The notes: generated by a model from the letters alone, not told the origin. 37,552 nucleotides of DNA from Acetatifactor sp. (GCA_022511425.1 JAFLRO010000020.1:1-37552), one strand, 5' to 3'; positions 22,573 through 32,217 are shown, numbered from the stretch's first letter. Translations and numbers: made by a program.

Positions 22573-24300
22573 ATGAAAAGCATTGGTTTAAAAGTTTATT
22601 TAACAGTGGCATTTATGGGTATTTTATTCCTGGTGATCGTATTTCTGAACATCAGCGGATTGCAAATAATTAATAATTTTAACGATAGCCTGGGGAGTAC
22701 CTATATGGAGCTGGAAATCGCAGAAGGAAAAGTATCCACAGTCTTTCAACAGGTTCAGTTGTACGCTAATTTAGTTTTCTATAACAAGGATGAAGATGAC
22801 CTGGATATGGTAAAGGGTAAGCTTCTGACAGCGATTTCTGAGGAACGGGAATTTGTAGCTGATGCGAAAGCTCTGTGCGTGCGCAGCGGCGATCAGGAGT
22901 TGACAAATGCATATGCGGCTTACGAAAGCAATATAAGCGCTTTTCTGGATTACGCACAGCAGATTTATGACAGTGCTGATGCGGGAGATTTTGAGAATGT
23001 AGAAAAACTGGTGGATTCTGTATATCCGATGAAAGCGGGTGTTGAGCAGACCGAGAGTGTCTACCTTGAAGTCCTTACAGCAAAAGCAGCGGAAGTCATG
23101 AGGCGAAGCAGCACCCAGATTTTTGGAACTAAAATGTTCAACTATGTGGCTGTAGCTTTGTATATAGTCATTTTTGCAATTACCGTGATCAGTGTGGCAC
23201 TTACCATAGTGAAACCGGCAAGAGAGTCCGGAAATGCGCTCCGGGCAATAACCGCCAAACTCAACGCCGGCCAGGGGGATCTGACAGAGCGTGTGCCCGT
23301 AAAGACAAAAGATGAGATAGGCCAGATGGCAGCGGGCATCAACAACTTTATGGATCAGCTGCAGAAAATCATGCGGGAGCTGAAAGCCGAGTCGGTTAAT
23401 ATGGCGCAGTCCGTCCAGGTCATCACCGGTCAGGTCATCGAGTCCAACGAGAGCGCCAGTAACGTGTCTGCAGCTACAGAAGAGATGGCCGCGAGTATGG
23501 AGGAGATTTCCGCTACACTGGGTCAGCTTTCTACCGGAAGTACCAATGTGCTCAGTGAGATTCAGTCCGTGGACACCAGTGTCAGGGATGGCGTAGGCTT
23601 GGTACAGGATATCAAGGATCGTGCCACAAAGATGCATCGGAGCACTGTTGAGGGTAAGGAGAAGGCTGGCAAGACCATCATGCATATCAGAACGAACCTT
23701 CAGGCGGCTTTGGAGGAGAGCCGAAGCGCTCAGAAGATCAACGAGATGACACAGGAAATCTTAAGCATAACCAGTCAGACCAACCTGCTGTCACTGAATG
23801 CTTCCATTGAGGCTGCCAGAGCCGGTGAGGCCGGAAGAGGCTTTGCAGTAGTTGCCGATGAGATCAGAGGCCTGGCAGACAGCAGTGCAGAGGCGGCAAA
23901 CAATATCCAGAGCATCAGTGCACTTGTGACAGAGGCTGTGGAGAAGCTGGCAAAAAATGCAGAGGAAATGCTGCAGTTTGTAGACGTAGAGATCATGAGG
24001 GATTACGACAACTTTGTGGAAGTTGTGGAGCAGTACAAGCAGGATGCAGACAGTGTGGATGAGATTTTGAGCGAAGTAGCGAGAAATACCGCTGATGTCA
24101 GTGAAACCATGAACGGTATGAATACAGGAATCAATGATATTTCCACAGCAGTAGAGGAAAACGCAAAGGGTATCACAAATGTGGCTGACAGTGCTGTGAC
24201 GCTGGTGGAAGCTATGTCTGAAATTCAGAAGGAGACGGAGAACAACCAGCAGATTTCCGATAAGCTGAATAGCGAGGTAAACCGATTCAAGAAAGTATAA
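22573..24300 (+). CDS. Methyl-accepting chemotaxis protein
   Basis: A 575-aa transmembrane chemoreceptor. The first membrane helix is at about residues 7-29, followed by a helical extracellular sensor of about 160 residues that looks like a four-helix bundle (4HB_MCP). The second membrane helix is at about 190-212, then a HAMP domain (about 213-270) and the cytoplasmic signalling coiled coil. The hairpin tip that binds CheA and CheW is clear ([20 protein letters not shown], then [12 protein letters not shown]). The ligand is unknown. The start has a CGGAGGAA site and the gene ends at a strong terminator. It implies a motile organism, although no other chemotaxis genes are in the window. Confidence 0.93.
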   Translation: MKSIGLKVYLTVAFMGILFLVIVFLNISGLQIINNFNDSLGSTYMELEIAEGKVSTVFQQVQLYANLVFYNKDEDDLDMVKGKLLTAISEEREFVADAKALCVRSGDQELTNAYAAYESNISAFLDYAQQIYDSADAGDFENVEKLVDSVYPMKAGVEQTESVYLEVLTAKAAEVMRRSSTQIFGTKMFNYVAVALYIVIFAITVISVALTIVKPARESGNALRAITAKLNAGQGDLTERVPVKTKDEIGQMAAGINNFMDQLQKIMRELKAESVNMAQSVQVITGQVIESNESASNVSAATEEMAASMEEISATLGQLSTGSTNVLSEIQSVDTSVRDGVGLVQDIKDRATKMHRSTVEGKEKAGKTIMHIRTNLQAALEESRSAQKINEMTQEILSITSQTNLLSLNASIEAARAGEAGRGFAVVADEIRGLADSSAEAANNIQSISALVTEAVEKLAKNAEEMLQFVDVEIMRDYDNFVEVVEQYKQDADSVDEILSEVARNTADVSETMNGMNTGINDISTAVEENAKGITNVADSAVTLVEAMSEIQKETENNQQISDKLNSEVNRFKKV

Positions 24301-24372
24301 GAAATTTTATTAGTTATGTGAATATTTAAAAAATTAGGCGAATAGTTGGAAGTTAGGATTAGAAAATCCATC

Positions 24373-24419
24373 AGCGAAATGCGTAAGTCCAGATTAGGGC
24401 TTGCGCATTTCGCTTTTTC
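24373..24419 (+). terminator. Intrinsic terminator after the chemoreceptor gene
   Basis: A 15-bp stem with one G-T pair (arms 24373-24387 and 24400-24414; core GCGAAATGCG / CGCATTTCGC) is followed by a run of T residues. It also lies just beyond the end of the convergent thiT gene. Confidence 0.85.
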
Positions 24420-24426
24420 TATATCT

Positions 24427-25143
24427 TTATTGCAAAGCCAGTTTTTTTATACTGGTCATGGCCTTCTTCACAGGGGGCAGGCAAAGTATGATGATTGTGA
24501 TAACGCCTTCTGCCAAAATGTAGGAATAGTTATAGGCAATGGGGTATATGGCGGCCAGAGAAGACGGGAAGTTTTCCGGCATATAATCCATCCAATATAG
24601 ATAACCGCCTATTGTATGAAAAAGACCTCTGGCGAGAATGGCGGCAATATATCCCTTGATAAGGCCGTTTTTCCGGTTGGCGAAAAAGCCTGAGCAGCCA
24701 AGTGCCGCAAAGGCAACAATATAATCCAAGCAGGCTTGAAGCAGAGAGAGAATATAACTACCGCCATCCTGTACGAACTGTAACAGACCATACGCAAATC
24801 CAGCACAGAGACCGATCTTTGGTCCATACCAGTAGCCGATCAGCGCAACAAAGAGCATGGAGCAGAGAGTGATGGAACCGCCCCAGGGCATAGTAAAAAT
24901 CCTTACATAGGAAGTGGCGAAGCCAAGTGCAAGGGCCATGGCACTGAAGACTAGCTGCTTTACGGAAAACAAGCTCTTGCGCTTTGATTCTGTTTTTGTT
25001 TTCTGTTCCTCACTGACCGCCTTTCCCTTACGGGCAATCAGAGCTGTTAGTATAACAAGGATGGCGATTATGACGACACACAGGACTATACCTGCGGTAG
25101 TCAGGGCATAATACCCATCTTCTGCGGAAATAAAGTATGACAT
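24427..25143 (-). CDS. thiT: ThiT, S-component of the ECF thiamine transporter
   Basis: A 238-aa integral membrane protein. The six-helix S-component core starts near residue 62 (LVFSAMALALGFATSYVRIF) and carries the ThiT landmarks MPWGGSITLCSMLFVALIGYWYG and FVQDGGSY, which belong to the thiamine pocket. It would bind thiamine and dock on a shared EcfAAT module encoded elsewhere. The N-terminus has an extra hydrophobic helix (about residues 15-37) and a charged linker before the core. A TPP riboswitch in the leader confirms the role. The start at 25143 has an AAGGAGG site that is held in a hairpin. Confidence 0.92.
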   Translation of the reverse strand: MSYFISAEDGYYALTTAGIVLCVVIIAILVILTALIARKGKAVSEEQKTKTESKRKSLFSVKQLVFSAMALALGFATSYVRIFTMPWGGSITLCSMLFVALIGYWYGPKIGLCAGFAYGLLQFVQDGGSYILSLLQACLDYIVAFAALGCSGFFANRKNGLIKGYIAAILARGLFHTIGGYLYWMDYMPENFPSSLAAIYPIAYNYSYILAEGVITIIILCLPPVKKAMTSIKKLALQ

Positions 25144-25150
25144 AAAAAAT

Positions 25151-25173
25151 CCTCCTTATTCTAGCTAAGGAGG
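25151..25173 (-). promoter_or_regulatory. Hairpin sequestering the thiT ribosome binding site
   Basis: CCTCCTTA pairs perfectly with TAAGGAGG around a 7-base loop, and the second arm is the thiT Shine-Dalgarno. On the transcript the stem is followed by ATTTTTT and the start codon. It could act by hiding the ribosome binding site or as an intrinsic terminator, both known output modes of TPP riboswitches. Confidence 0.7.
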
Positions 25174-25256
25174 AACCCATCGTGCCCATTTCATACGGGC
25201 GCAGCCGAATATGTGGGCGCAGCAGAAAAATCCACTTACATGCAACGACTGCTTTG

Positions 25257-25347
25257 CTTCCTTACGCCGGTATTATCCGGTTCAAGTAGTGAGGGTCTTG
25301 GGGCGGTAATTTAGTACCGCCTTGATCTCAGCGATGTGCTCCCCTAG
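25257..25347 (-). ncRNA. TPP (THI) riboswitch
   Basis: On the minus strand the conserved THI elements occur in order: GGGGAGC, GCTGAGATCAAG, a stable P3a-like hairpin (GGCGGTA / TACCGCC), GACCCTCACTACTTGAACC and GGATAATACCGGCGTAAGGAAG. This is the thiamine pyrophosphate aptamer. About 110 bases of expression platform separate it from thiT, including two copies of GGGCGCAGC and the hairpin over the ribosome binding site. High TPP should reduce thiT expression. Confidence 0.93.
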
Positions 25348-25366
25348 CGGTTATTTAGTTAGGACT

Positions 25367-25395
25367 ACTATATATTATTTGAAACGGCCTGTCAA
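25367..25395 (-). promoter_or_regulatory. Promoter of the TPP riboswitch-thiT transcript
   Basis: Read on the minus strand, TTGACA (25390-25395) and TATAGT (25367-25372) are 17 bases apart, a near-consensus sigma-A promoter placed about 20 bases before the aptamer. Confidence 0.82.
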
Positions 25396-25414
25396 GTCCA
25401 GCAAATCTTAAAGG

Positions 25415-25443
25415 TTCACAAATATCCTGTTTTCTGGTATGCT
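25415..25443 (+). promoter_or_regulatory. Possible promoter of the GTPase-NYN fusion gene
   Basis: TTCACA (25415-25420) and TATGCT (25438-25443) are separated by 17 bases, with TGG just before the -10 as in extended -10 promoters. It lies back to back with the thiT promoter and about 107 bases before the proposed start codon. Confidence 0.5.
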
Positions 25444-25549
25444 TATTCACAGAAGATACTGCGGCACTAGGGCGGCATTAGGACAGGATATGACTGGGCA
25501 TGACTGGAAATAACCGGAAATGACCGGCAATGGAAAGGAAACAGCAACT

Positions 25550-28396
25550 ATGCGGGGAAATCAGATAGTCATTGGCATCCTGGCTCATGTGGATGCGGGA
25601 AAGACCACCCTCTCGGAGGCTCTTCTCTATACCGGGGGCTCCCTGCGCAAGTTGGGCAGAGTGGATCATGGCGATGCCTTTCTGGACAATTTCTCCCTGG
25701 AGAGAGCCCGGGGCATCACAATCTTTTCCAAGCAGGCGAAACTGACTTGGGAGGGTTTGGATATGACCCTTCTGGACACACCGGGGCATGTAGATTTCAG
25801 CGCGGAGATGGAGCGGACACTTCAGGTGCTGGATTACTGTATACTGGTGATCAGCGGATCGGATGGAGTCCAGAGCCACACAGCTACCCTGTGGCGGCTG
25901 CTGGAACAATATAAAATCCCCACATTTCTCTTTATAAATAAGATGGATCAACCTGACACGGATCGGGAGAAGCTTCTGGAAGAATTGCGGGCCAGGCTGG
26001 ATTCAAGCTGCATGAATTTTGAGCCGGAGGCGGAACGGGACACGCAGTTTACAGAAAATCTTTCCCTTTGCAGCGAGGAACTGCTGGAGGAATATCTGGA
26101 GACAGGGGGACTGGAAGATGCTTCCCTGGCAGCAGCTATCAGCGACAGACGCATTTTCCCCTGTTACTTCGGATCAGCCCTTAAGCTGGAGGGAGTGGAA
26201 GAACTGCTGAGCGGACTTCGCAGATTTGCCCTTGCACCGGATTACCCGGAGCAGTTCGGAGCCAGGGTGTACAAGATTTCCCGGGATGCAAACGGAAATC
26301 GGCTGACTCACCTGAAGGTCACAGGAGGAACGCTGCGGGTGAAAATGCCTGTGAGTAACGGGGCAGGTACATCGGACTCGGAGCAGGTCTGGGAGGAGAA
26401 GGCGGACCAGCTGCGGGTGTACGACGGAGCGCAGTTTACTACCGTGGAGCAGGTGGAGGCAGGTGGCATCTGCGCTGTGATGGGCTTGGGAAGAACCTTT
26501 GCAGGGCAGGGATTGGGAGCGGAATCTGAAAGCCGGCTGCCCATTTTAGCTCCGGTGATGACCTACCGGGTGATTTTGCCGGAGGGCAGTGATGTCCTGA
26601 AGGTGCTGGGGCAGTTAAAGCAGCTGGAGGAGGAAGTGCCGGAACTTCATCTGGTCTGGAGAGAAGCTGTCAGGGAGATTCATGTCCAAGTCATGGGAGA
26701 GGTGCAGATTGAGATCCTGAAAGGTATGATCCTGGAGCGGTTTGGGCTGGAGGTGGAGTTCGGCAACGGAAATATTGTCTACCGGGAGACCATCGCTTCT
26801 CCGGTGGTGGGAATCGGGCATTTTGAGCCCCTGCGCCACTATGCGGAGGTACATCTTTTGCTGGAACCAGGAGAGCCGGGCAGCGGATTGCATTTTGCCT
26901 CCACGTGCAGCGAGGATGTACTGAATCGGAACTGGCAGCGGTTGGTCATCACCCACCTGGAGGAGAAGACCCACGTGGGGGTACTGACTGGCTCAGCCAT
27001 TACTGATATGAATATTACTCTGCTCACAGGCCGTGCCCATTTGAAGCATACCGAGGGAGGGGATTTCAGACAGGCTACTTATCGGGCCCTGCGCCAGGGG
27101 CTGATGCAGAGCGAGAGTGTGCTGCTGGAGCCGGTATATGCCTTTACTCTGGAGGTGCCCACAGAACAGCTGGGCCGGGCAATGTCGGATATTCAGCGGA
27201 TGCAGGGCAGCTTTGACAGTCCGGTGACGGAAGGGGAATGCAGTATCCTCAAAGGCAGTGTGCCTGTTTCGGAATTTGGTTCCTATCAGCGGGAAGTGAA
27301 TGCCTACACTAAGGGAAGGGGCAGGCTTTCCTTTACCCTGAAGGGATACGAACCCTGCCATAATGCGGAGGAGGTAATTAGCGCAAAAGGCTATGATCCT
27401 GAGGGGGATATGGAAAATCCTTCGTCCTCGGTATTCTGTTCCCATGGAGCTGGATTTTTGGTCAGTTGGGATCAGGTACCGGATTATGCTCATTTAGAGA
27501 GTGGATGGCAGCAGCCACAGGGTAGGAAACCGGGGATGGAGGACGTTTACGGTGGGGAGATTGGACAGGTGGACGAGGCAAATCGCCTTGCAGTCAATGG
27601 AGGTTTTGCCGCCGCAGGTTCCCGGTCAGCGCCCCCCAGCCAGACCGGCAGCGGCAGATCCGATTACATCACCCAGGAAGAGATTGAAGATATCTTTCAG
27701 CGCACCTATAAAAAGGGAGCTCAGGATTATGAGCCTTACCGCTACCACAATCGAAACCTGGGCGTTACGGTGACGGCGGAGGAAACTGATCAGGCTCCGA
27801 AATGCAATATGCGAAAAGGTTATCCAGCAGAAGGCGATTCCGAAAGCCCGGGCACCCACACAGGAGGCAGCAGACGGACTGCCTCAAAGCAGCAAACATT
27901 GGAAAACCGGGAGGAGTACCTGCTGGTAGATGGGTATAACATTATCTTTGCCTGGGAGGAACTTCGAAGTCTTGCTTCTGTCAATATAGACAGCGCCAGG
28001 GATAAACTTATGGACATCTGTTGCAACTATCAGGGCTATGCGGGCTGCACCCTGATCCTGGTCTACGATGCGTACAAGGTCAAGGGAAATCCCGGTTCTG
28101 TGCTGCAATACCACAATATACATGTAGTCTACACAAAAGAGGCAGAGACCGCAGACCAGTACATTGAGAAGACCGTTCATAAGATTGGCCGAAAGAATAG
28201 AGTAACTGTGGCCACTTCCGATGCTCTGGAGCAGATGATCATCTGGGGTGAGGGCGCTACAAGGCTGTCAGCAGCGGGATTTAAAGGGGCGGTGGAAACT
28301 GCTGAGCGGCAGCTTAAGGAGACTTACTCTGTTCAGAGCCGAGTTTATAACAAAATCGATGTGGATAAAATATTCCTTTCCAGAGGTGAAGAATAG
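25550..28396 (+). CDS. Tet(M)/EF-G-like translational GTPase fused to a Rae1/YacP-type NYN endonuclease
   Basis: A 948-aa fusion. The N-terminal part is a ribosomal-protection/EF-G-type GTPase: G1 AHVDAGKT (residues 12-19), switch ERARGITIFS, G3 DTPGH (76-80), G4 NKMD (130-133), and later EF-G-like domains including GRLSFTLKGYEPCH. A linker of about 130 residues rich in G, S, Q and E leads to a NYN domain from about residue 788. That domain matches Rae1 (YacP): LLVDGYN (Asp 794), NYQGYAG, VYDAYKVKG, TKEAETADQYIEK and VATSDALEQ, so the acidic active-site residues are kept. Rae1 of Bacillus subtilis cuts mRNA in the ribosomal A site. The inferred role is a GTPase that brings an mRNA endonuclease to the ribosome. 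I chose 25550 because GGAAAGGAA precedes it; 25520 is in frame. Confidence 0.88.
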   Translation: MRGNQIVIGILAHVDAGKTTLSEALLYTGGSLRKLGRVDHGDAFLDNFSLERARGITIFSKQAKLTWEGLDMTLLDTPGHVDFSAEMERTLQVLDYCILVISGSDGVQSHTATLWRLLEQYKIPTFLFINKMDQPDTDREKLLEELRARLDSSCMNFEPEAERDTQFTENLSLCSEELLEEYLETGGLEDASLAAAISDRRIFPCYFGSALKLEGVEELLSGLRRFALAPDYPEQFGARVYKISRDANGNRLTHLKVTGGTLRVKMPVSNGAGTSDSEQVWEEKADQLRVYDGAQFTTVEQVEAGGICAVMGLGRTFAGQGLGAESESRLPILAPVMTYRVILPEGSDVLKVLGQLKQLEEEVPELHLVWREAVREIHVQVMGEVQIEILKGMILERFGLEVEFGNGNIVYRETIASPVVGIGHFEPLRHYAEVHLLLEPGEPGSGLHFASTCSEDVLNRNWQRLVITHLEEKTHVGVLTGSAITDMNITLLTGRAHLKHTEGGDFRQATYRALRQGLMQSESVLLEPVYAFTLEVPTEQLGRAMSDIQRMQGSFDSPVTEGECSILKGSVPVSEFGSYQREVNAYTKGRGRLSFTLKGYEPCHNAEEVISAKGYDPEGDMENPSSSVFCSHGAGFLVSWDQVPDYAHLESGWQQPQGRKPGMEDVYGGEIGQVDEANRLAVNGGFAAAGSRSAPPSQTGSGRSDYITQEEIEDIFQRTYKKGAQDYEPYRYHNRNLGVTVTAEETDQAPKCNMRKGYPAEGDSESPGTHTGGSRRTASKQQTLENREEYLLVDGYNIIFAWEELRSLASVNIDSARDKLMDICCNYQGYAGCTLILVYDAYKVKGNPGSVLQYHNIHVVYTKEAETADQYIEKTVHKIGRKNRVTVATSDALEQMIIWGEGATRLSAAGFKGAVETAERQLKETYSVQSRVYNKIDVDKIFLSRGEE

Positions 28397-28532
28397 CTGG
28401 TAAAAGGTAGACATGGATGGTATAATGTCCGCAAAGGGCTGAGTCAATTGAACCAATAAACATATGCCTTCACTTGAGGAAAATAGCAGGTTTTTCGGGT
28501 CTCTGCCCGTAACTTGCGGAAAAGAGGTAAAC

Positions 28533-31500
28533 ATGGACGCACATTTGATTCCCTTTTATGACGGTTGGACTTTTCTGCGGACCGATCTGGGCGTGGAGCC
28601 GGCGGATATCCAGGGACGGAAGTTGGATTTTGCCGCTGTGGAGCTGCCCCACGACTGGCTGATCTACAATGCAAAGGATCTGTATCAAGATGGCACTGGC
28701 TGGTACAGGAAGGAGTTTACTCTGGATGAAGCGCCTGCAGCAGGGGAATCTTTGATCCTGCGCTTTGAGGGTGTGTACATGAACTCCACCCTGTATGTGA
28801 ACGGAAAGAAGATCGGTGACTGGAAGTACGGCTATTCCACATTTGATATGGACATTACCGATGCGGTGGTCCAGGGCAGGAACGAGGTTCTGGTGCAGGT
28901 GCGCCATCAGTCGCCCAACAGCAGATGGTATTCCGGCGCCGGTATTTACCGTAAAGTATGGATGAAGCGATGCGGCAGGGCATATCTGCCTTTAGACGGT
29001 ACCTATGTGACTATAAGACCCGCTGAACAGGGATTTTTACTGGAGGCTGAGACAGAGCTGGGGGGAGCCGACTGGGAGAATGCGGAGTGCCGCTATACCC
29101 TCTGGCAGGGGGAAGAGCTGGTGCAGGATTTCGGTTCTGGACAGTGGAAGCGTTCTGTCGGGGAGAGACGGTCGGGTGAGTGCGGAACAGACACTTTTGC
29201 ACCGGGACTTACGGGTATCAGCGTCACAGTAAATTCTCCGAAGTTGTGGGATATCGACGATCCCCAATGCTATCAGCTGCGGGTGGAGTTGTGCCTGGAC
29301 GGTCAGACTGTGGATAGACAGGACATCACTGTGGGCTTTCGCAGCTTTGTGTTTGACCGGGAAAAAGGATTTTTCCTGAATGGCCGTCATGTGAAAATAC
29401 ACGGTGTCTGCGAACACCACGATTTGGGCTGTCTGGGAGCTGCCTTCCATGCGCCCGCATTTGAAAGAAAGCTTCGAATCTTAAGGGAGATGGGCTGCAA
29501 TGCCATCCGTACCAGCCATAATATGCCCGCCCCGGAGCTGATGGACCTGGCGGACAGAATGGGCTTTCTGATCGTGGACGAGGCTTTTGACATGTGGGAG
29601 CGTCCCAAGACGGACTATGACTACGGGCGGTTTTTCAAGGAATGGTGTCCCATGGATGTGCGAAGTTGGGTGCGCAGAGATAGAAATCATCCCAGTCTAC
29701 TCATGTGGTCCATTGGCAACGAGATCTATGACACCCACGCGGACGAGCACGGCCAGGAGATTACAAGACGTCTCCAGAGTCTGGTGAAGCTTCATGATCC
29801 CAAGGGGAATGCCCTGATTACCATCGGTTCCAACTATATGCCCTGGGAGGGTGCCCAGAAGTGTGCAGATATCCTGAAGACAGCGGGCTATAACTATGCC
29901 GAGCGGCTCTACAGGGAGCACCATGAGGAGCATCCTGACTGGATCATGTACGGCAGCGAGACGGCTTCCTTGGTGCACAGCCGGGGCATCTACCGGTTCC
30001 CTTTAAGCCAGTCGGTGCTGTCTGATGACGACGAACAATGCTCCGCTTTGGGCAATTGCTGTACCAGCTGGGGCGCTAAGAGTTGGGAATATGTCATTGT
30101 GGATGACAGGGACTGCGACTTTATTCTGGGACAGTTTATGTGGACCGGTTTTGACTATATCGGCGAGCCCACCCCCTATCACACGAAGAACAGTTATTTT
30201 GGACAGATTGACACCGCGGGCTTCCCCAAGGATCCCTTCTATTTCTACCAGGCGGAGTGGACGGATGTGGAGAAGGCGCCCATGGTGCATCTTTTCCCTT
30301 ACTGGGATTTCAATCCCGGTCAGAAGATTGATGTTCGAGCCTGCACCAACGCTCCGGAGGTGGAGCTGTTTGTAAACGGCGTTTCTCAGGGGAGACGGCA
30401 GATCGACCATGCCCATGGGGAGAAACTTGTGGCGGACTGGCAGTTGGAGTATGCCCCCGGCACCATCACCGCTGTGGCCTATGACAAGAACGGCAGGGAG
30501 GTGGCAAGGGACAGCCGCACCTCCTTCGGTGACAGCAGCCACATTGTGCTGACTGCTGACAAGACAAAGCTTTCTGCCGACGGAAAGGATATGTGCTTTA
30601 TTACGGTGGAGACCCTTGATGATCAGGGAAATAAAGTGGAGAATGCCTCCGACTATGTGAAGGTTTCTCTGGAGGGCCCCGGGCGCATCCTTGGCATGGA
30701 CAACGGCGACAGCACGGATTACGACAATTATAAGACGAATGTGAGAAAGCTCTTCTCCGGAAAACTGCTGGTGGTGATAGGAACTACGGGAGAGCCCGGT
30801 GAGATCAGGCTGCAGGTAAGCGGCAGAGATTTGGAGAGCGCAGAGCTTACTTTACAGGCAGTGGAAGCAGGCGGCGCGGACCAGGCTTATCTGGAGGATT
30901 GCGGGAAGCTGGCCACGGCAATGGAAGAGCTGCCGGATCGGATTCCTGTGAGAAAGGTTGAATTGCGGGCATTGGACGGTCGCTGTATCACTGAGGAGAA
31001 GCGTGAGCTGATTGTGGAAGCTGTACTGTATCCTGAGAATACCACCGACAGGGAGCTTGTGTGGAAACCGGTTAATCAGGCCGGTATACCGGTGAGCTTC
31101 GTGACTGTGGAGCCTATAGAGAGCCCTGACGGCAGGAATCTGGCCCGAGTGGCGGCTCTGGGAGACGGTGATTTCGTGGTGCGCTGCATGGTGAAGAGCG
31201 GTGACCATACTCTCCTTATTTCTCAGTTGGAGTATCAGGCCCAGGGGATTGGTCAGGCATTCCTGGATCCCTATGAGTTTATCACAGGCGGTCTGTACAC
31301 CAGATCCTATGGTCGAATGGGCAACGGAAATGAAAAGGGAGTGGCCACTGACAGAGAGTGCATCAGCGGGCCGGTGTACGATAATGTGGACTTCGGGGAG
31401 TTTGGATCCGATGAGCTCACAATTCCTATCTTTGCATTGGATGGCAAGCCTTATGATATTGATATCTGGCTGGGAATGCCCTATGAGGAGGGAAGTCGGA

Positions 31501-32030
31501 TCCTGACTTCCGTGGTCTATCAGAAGCCCTCTATCTGGAATACTTACCAGGAGGAGACCTTCAAGCTTCCGGAACGGATCAAGGGAATGTCTACGATTGC
31601 ATTTACTCTGCGGGATAAGATACATATCAAGGGCTTTGTGTTCAAAAAGCCGGAGAAGGCCTTTGAACAGCTATGGGCGGAGGATGCCTCCGCGGTATAC
31701 GGCGACAGCTTTCGGCGGGATGGCCGGGCTGTGCGGGGCATTGGCAATAATGTGGTGCTGGTTTATGAGGGCATGGACTTCGGAGAGAACGGTGCGTCAG
31801 GTCTGACTATCTGCGGCGGTACAGCTCTTGCAGGTAATACCATTCATCTCCACTTTACCGATGAGACCGGTGCGACCACCAATTACATCCTGGAGTTTAC
31901 GGGTACCGGCGGCGCCTGCAAAGAACAGACCTTTTCTCTGGAGGGCCTGAAGGGCAAGGGAAAGATTGAGCTGATTTTCCTGCCGGGCAGCAGCTTTGAT
32001 CTGGAGTACCTGCAATTTCAGAAAAGGTAA
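28533..32030 (+). CDS. Glycoside hydrolase family 2 (beta-galactosidase type) with long C-terminal extension
   Basis: An 1165-aa GH2 enzyme. The N-terminal jelly roll (ELPHDWLIYN, GTGWYRKEF) and the immunoglobulin-like domain lead into a TIM barrel starting near residue 290. The acid/base Glu is in SIGNEIYD (about residue 397) and the nucleophile Glu in MYGSETAS (about residue 476). Next come a DUF4982-like domain (FPYWDFNPGQKIDV, APEVELFVNG) and an Ig-like segment (ADKTKLSADGKD). The last roughly 250 residues look like one or two carbohydrate-binding jelly rolls (QAFLDPYEFITGGLYTRSYG; ending LEYLQFQKR). No signal peptide is present. An AGAGGT site supports 28533 over the in-frame ATG at 28464. 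Beta-galactosidase is likely, but specificity is not proven. Confidence 0.9.
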   Translation: MDAHLIPFYDGWTFLRTDLGVEPADIQGRKLDFAAVELPHDWLIYNAKDLYQDGTGWYRKEFTLDEAPAAGESLILRFEGVYMNSTLYVNGKKIGDWKYGYSTFDMDITDAVVQGRNEVLVQVRHQSPNSRWYSGAGIYRKVWMKRCGRAYLPLDGTYVTIRPAEQGFLLEAETELGGADWENAECRYTLWQGEELVQDFGSGQWKRSVGERRSGECGTDTFAPGLTGISVTVNSPKLWDIDDPQCYQLRVELCLDGQTVDRQDITVGFRSFVFDREKGFFLNGRHVKIHGVCEHHDLGCLGAAFHAPAFERKLRILREMGCNAIRTSHNMPAPELMDLADRMGFLIVDEAFDMWERPKTDYDYGRFFKEWCPMDVRSWVRRDRNHPSLLMWSIGNEIYDTHADEHGQEITRRLQSLVKLHDPKGNALITIGSNYMPWEGAQKCADILKTAGYNYAERLYREHHEEHPDWIMYGSETASLVHSRGIYRFPLSQSVLSDDDEQCSALGNCCTSWGAKSWEYVIVDDRDCDFILGQFMWTGFDYIGEPTPYHTKNSYFGQIDTAGFPKDPFYFYQAEWTDVEKAPMVHLFPYWDFNPGQKIDVRACTNAPEVELFVNGVSQGRRQIDHAHGEKLVADWQLEYAPGTITAVAYDKNGREVARDSRTSFGDSSHIVLTADKTKLSADGKDMCFITVETLDDQGNKVENASDYVKVSLEGPGRILGMDNGDSTDYDNYKTNVRKLFSGKLLVVIGTTGEPGEIRLQVSGRDLESAELTLQAVEAGGADQAYLEDCGKLATAMEELPDRIPVRKVELRALDGRCITEEKRELIVEAVLYPENTTDRELVWKPVNQAGIPVSFVTVEPIESPDGRNLARVAALGDGDFVVRCMVKSGDHTLLISQLEYQAQGIGQAFLDPYEFITGGLYTRSYGRMGNGNEKGVATDRECISGPVYDNVDFGEFGSDELTIPIFALDGKPYDIDIWLGMPYEEGSRILTSVVYQKPSIWNTYQEETFKLPERIKGMSTIAFTLRDKIHIKGFVFKKPEKAFEQLWAEDASAVYGDSFRRDGRAVRGIGNNVVLVYEGMDFGENGASGLTICGGTALAGNTIHLHFTDETGATTNYILEFTGTGGACKEQTFSLEGLKGKGKIELIFLPGSSFDLEYLQFQKR

Positions 32031-32055
32031 ACTGATTTTAGGAATCTTAGAATCG

Positions 32056-32085
32056 GGGCTGTGGCCGTAATGGCTGTAGCCCTTT
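32056..32085 (+). terminator. Probable terminator after the GH2 gene
   Basis: GGGCTGTGGCC and GGCTGTAGCCC form an 11-bp stem with G-T pairs around a 5-base loop, followed by TTTTAT. It lies about 25 bases after the stop codon. Confidence 0.7.
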
Positions 32086-32217
32086 TATGACTAACGGTCA
32101 CGGAAACAAGCAGATGATGACTGTCCACTGGTCATTTTCTGCAATATCTATCCATTTTCTGCAATGAATCTTGATATATATAGTAATGATACGATATATT
32201 AAGTAAGAATAATGTAA

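Noticed and set aside
22771-23685. Long minus-strand frame inside the chemoreceptor gene
   Set aside because: It mirrors a clear methyl-accepting chemotaxis protein and has no domain or ribosome binding site of its own.
25550-28396. Simple tetracycline resistance gene (tet)
   Set aside because: The GTPase half resembles ribosomal protection proteins, but the protein is about 300 residues longer than Tet(M) and carries a nuclease domain. Resistance cannot be inferred from the sequence.
30852-31625. Long minus-strand frame inside the GH2 gene
   Set aside because: Antisense shadow of a GC-rich gene with no recognisable protein features.
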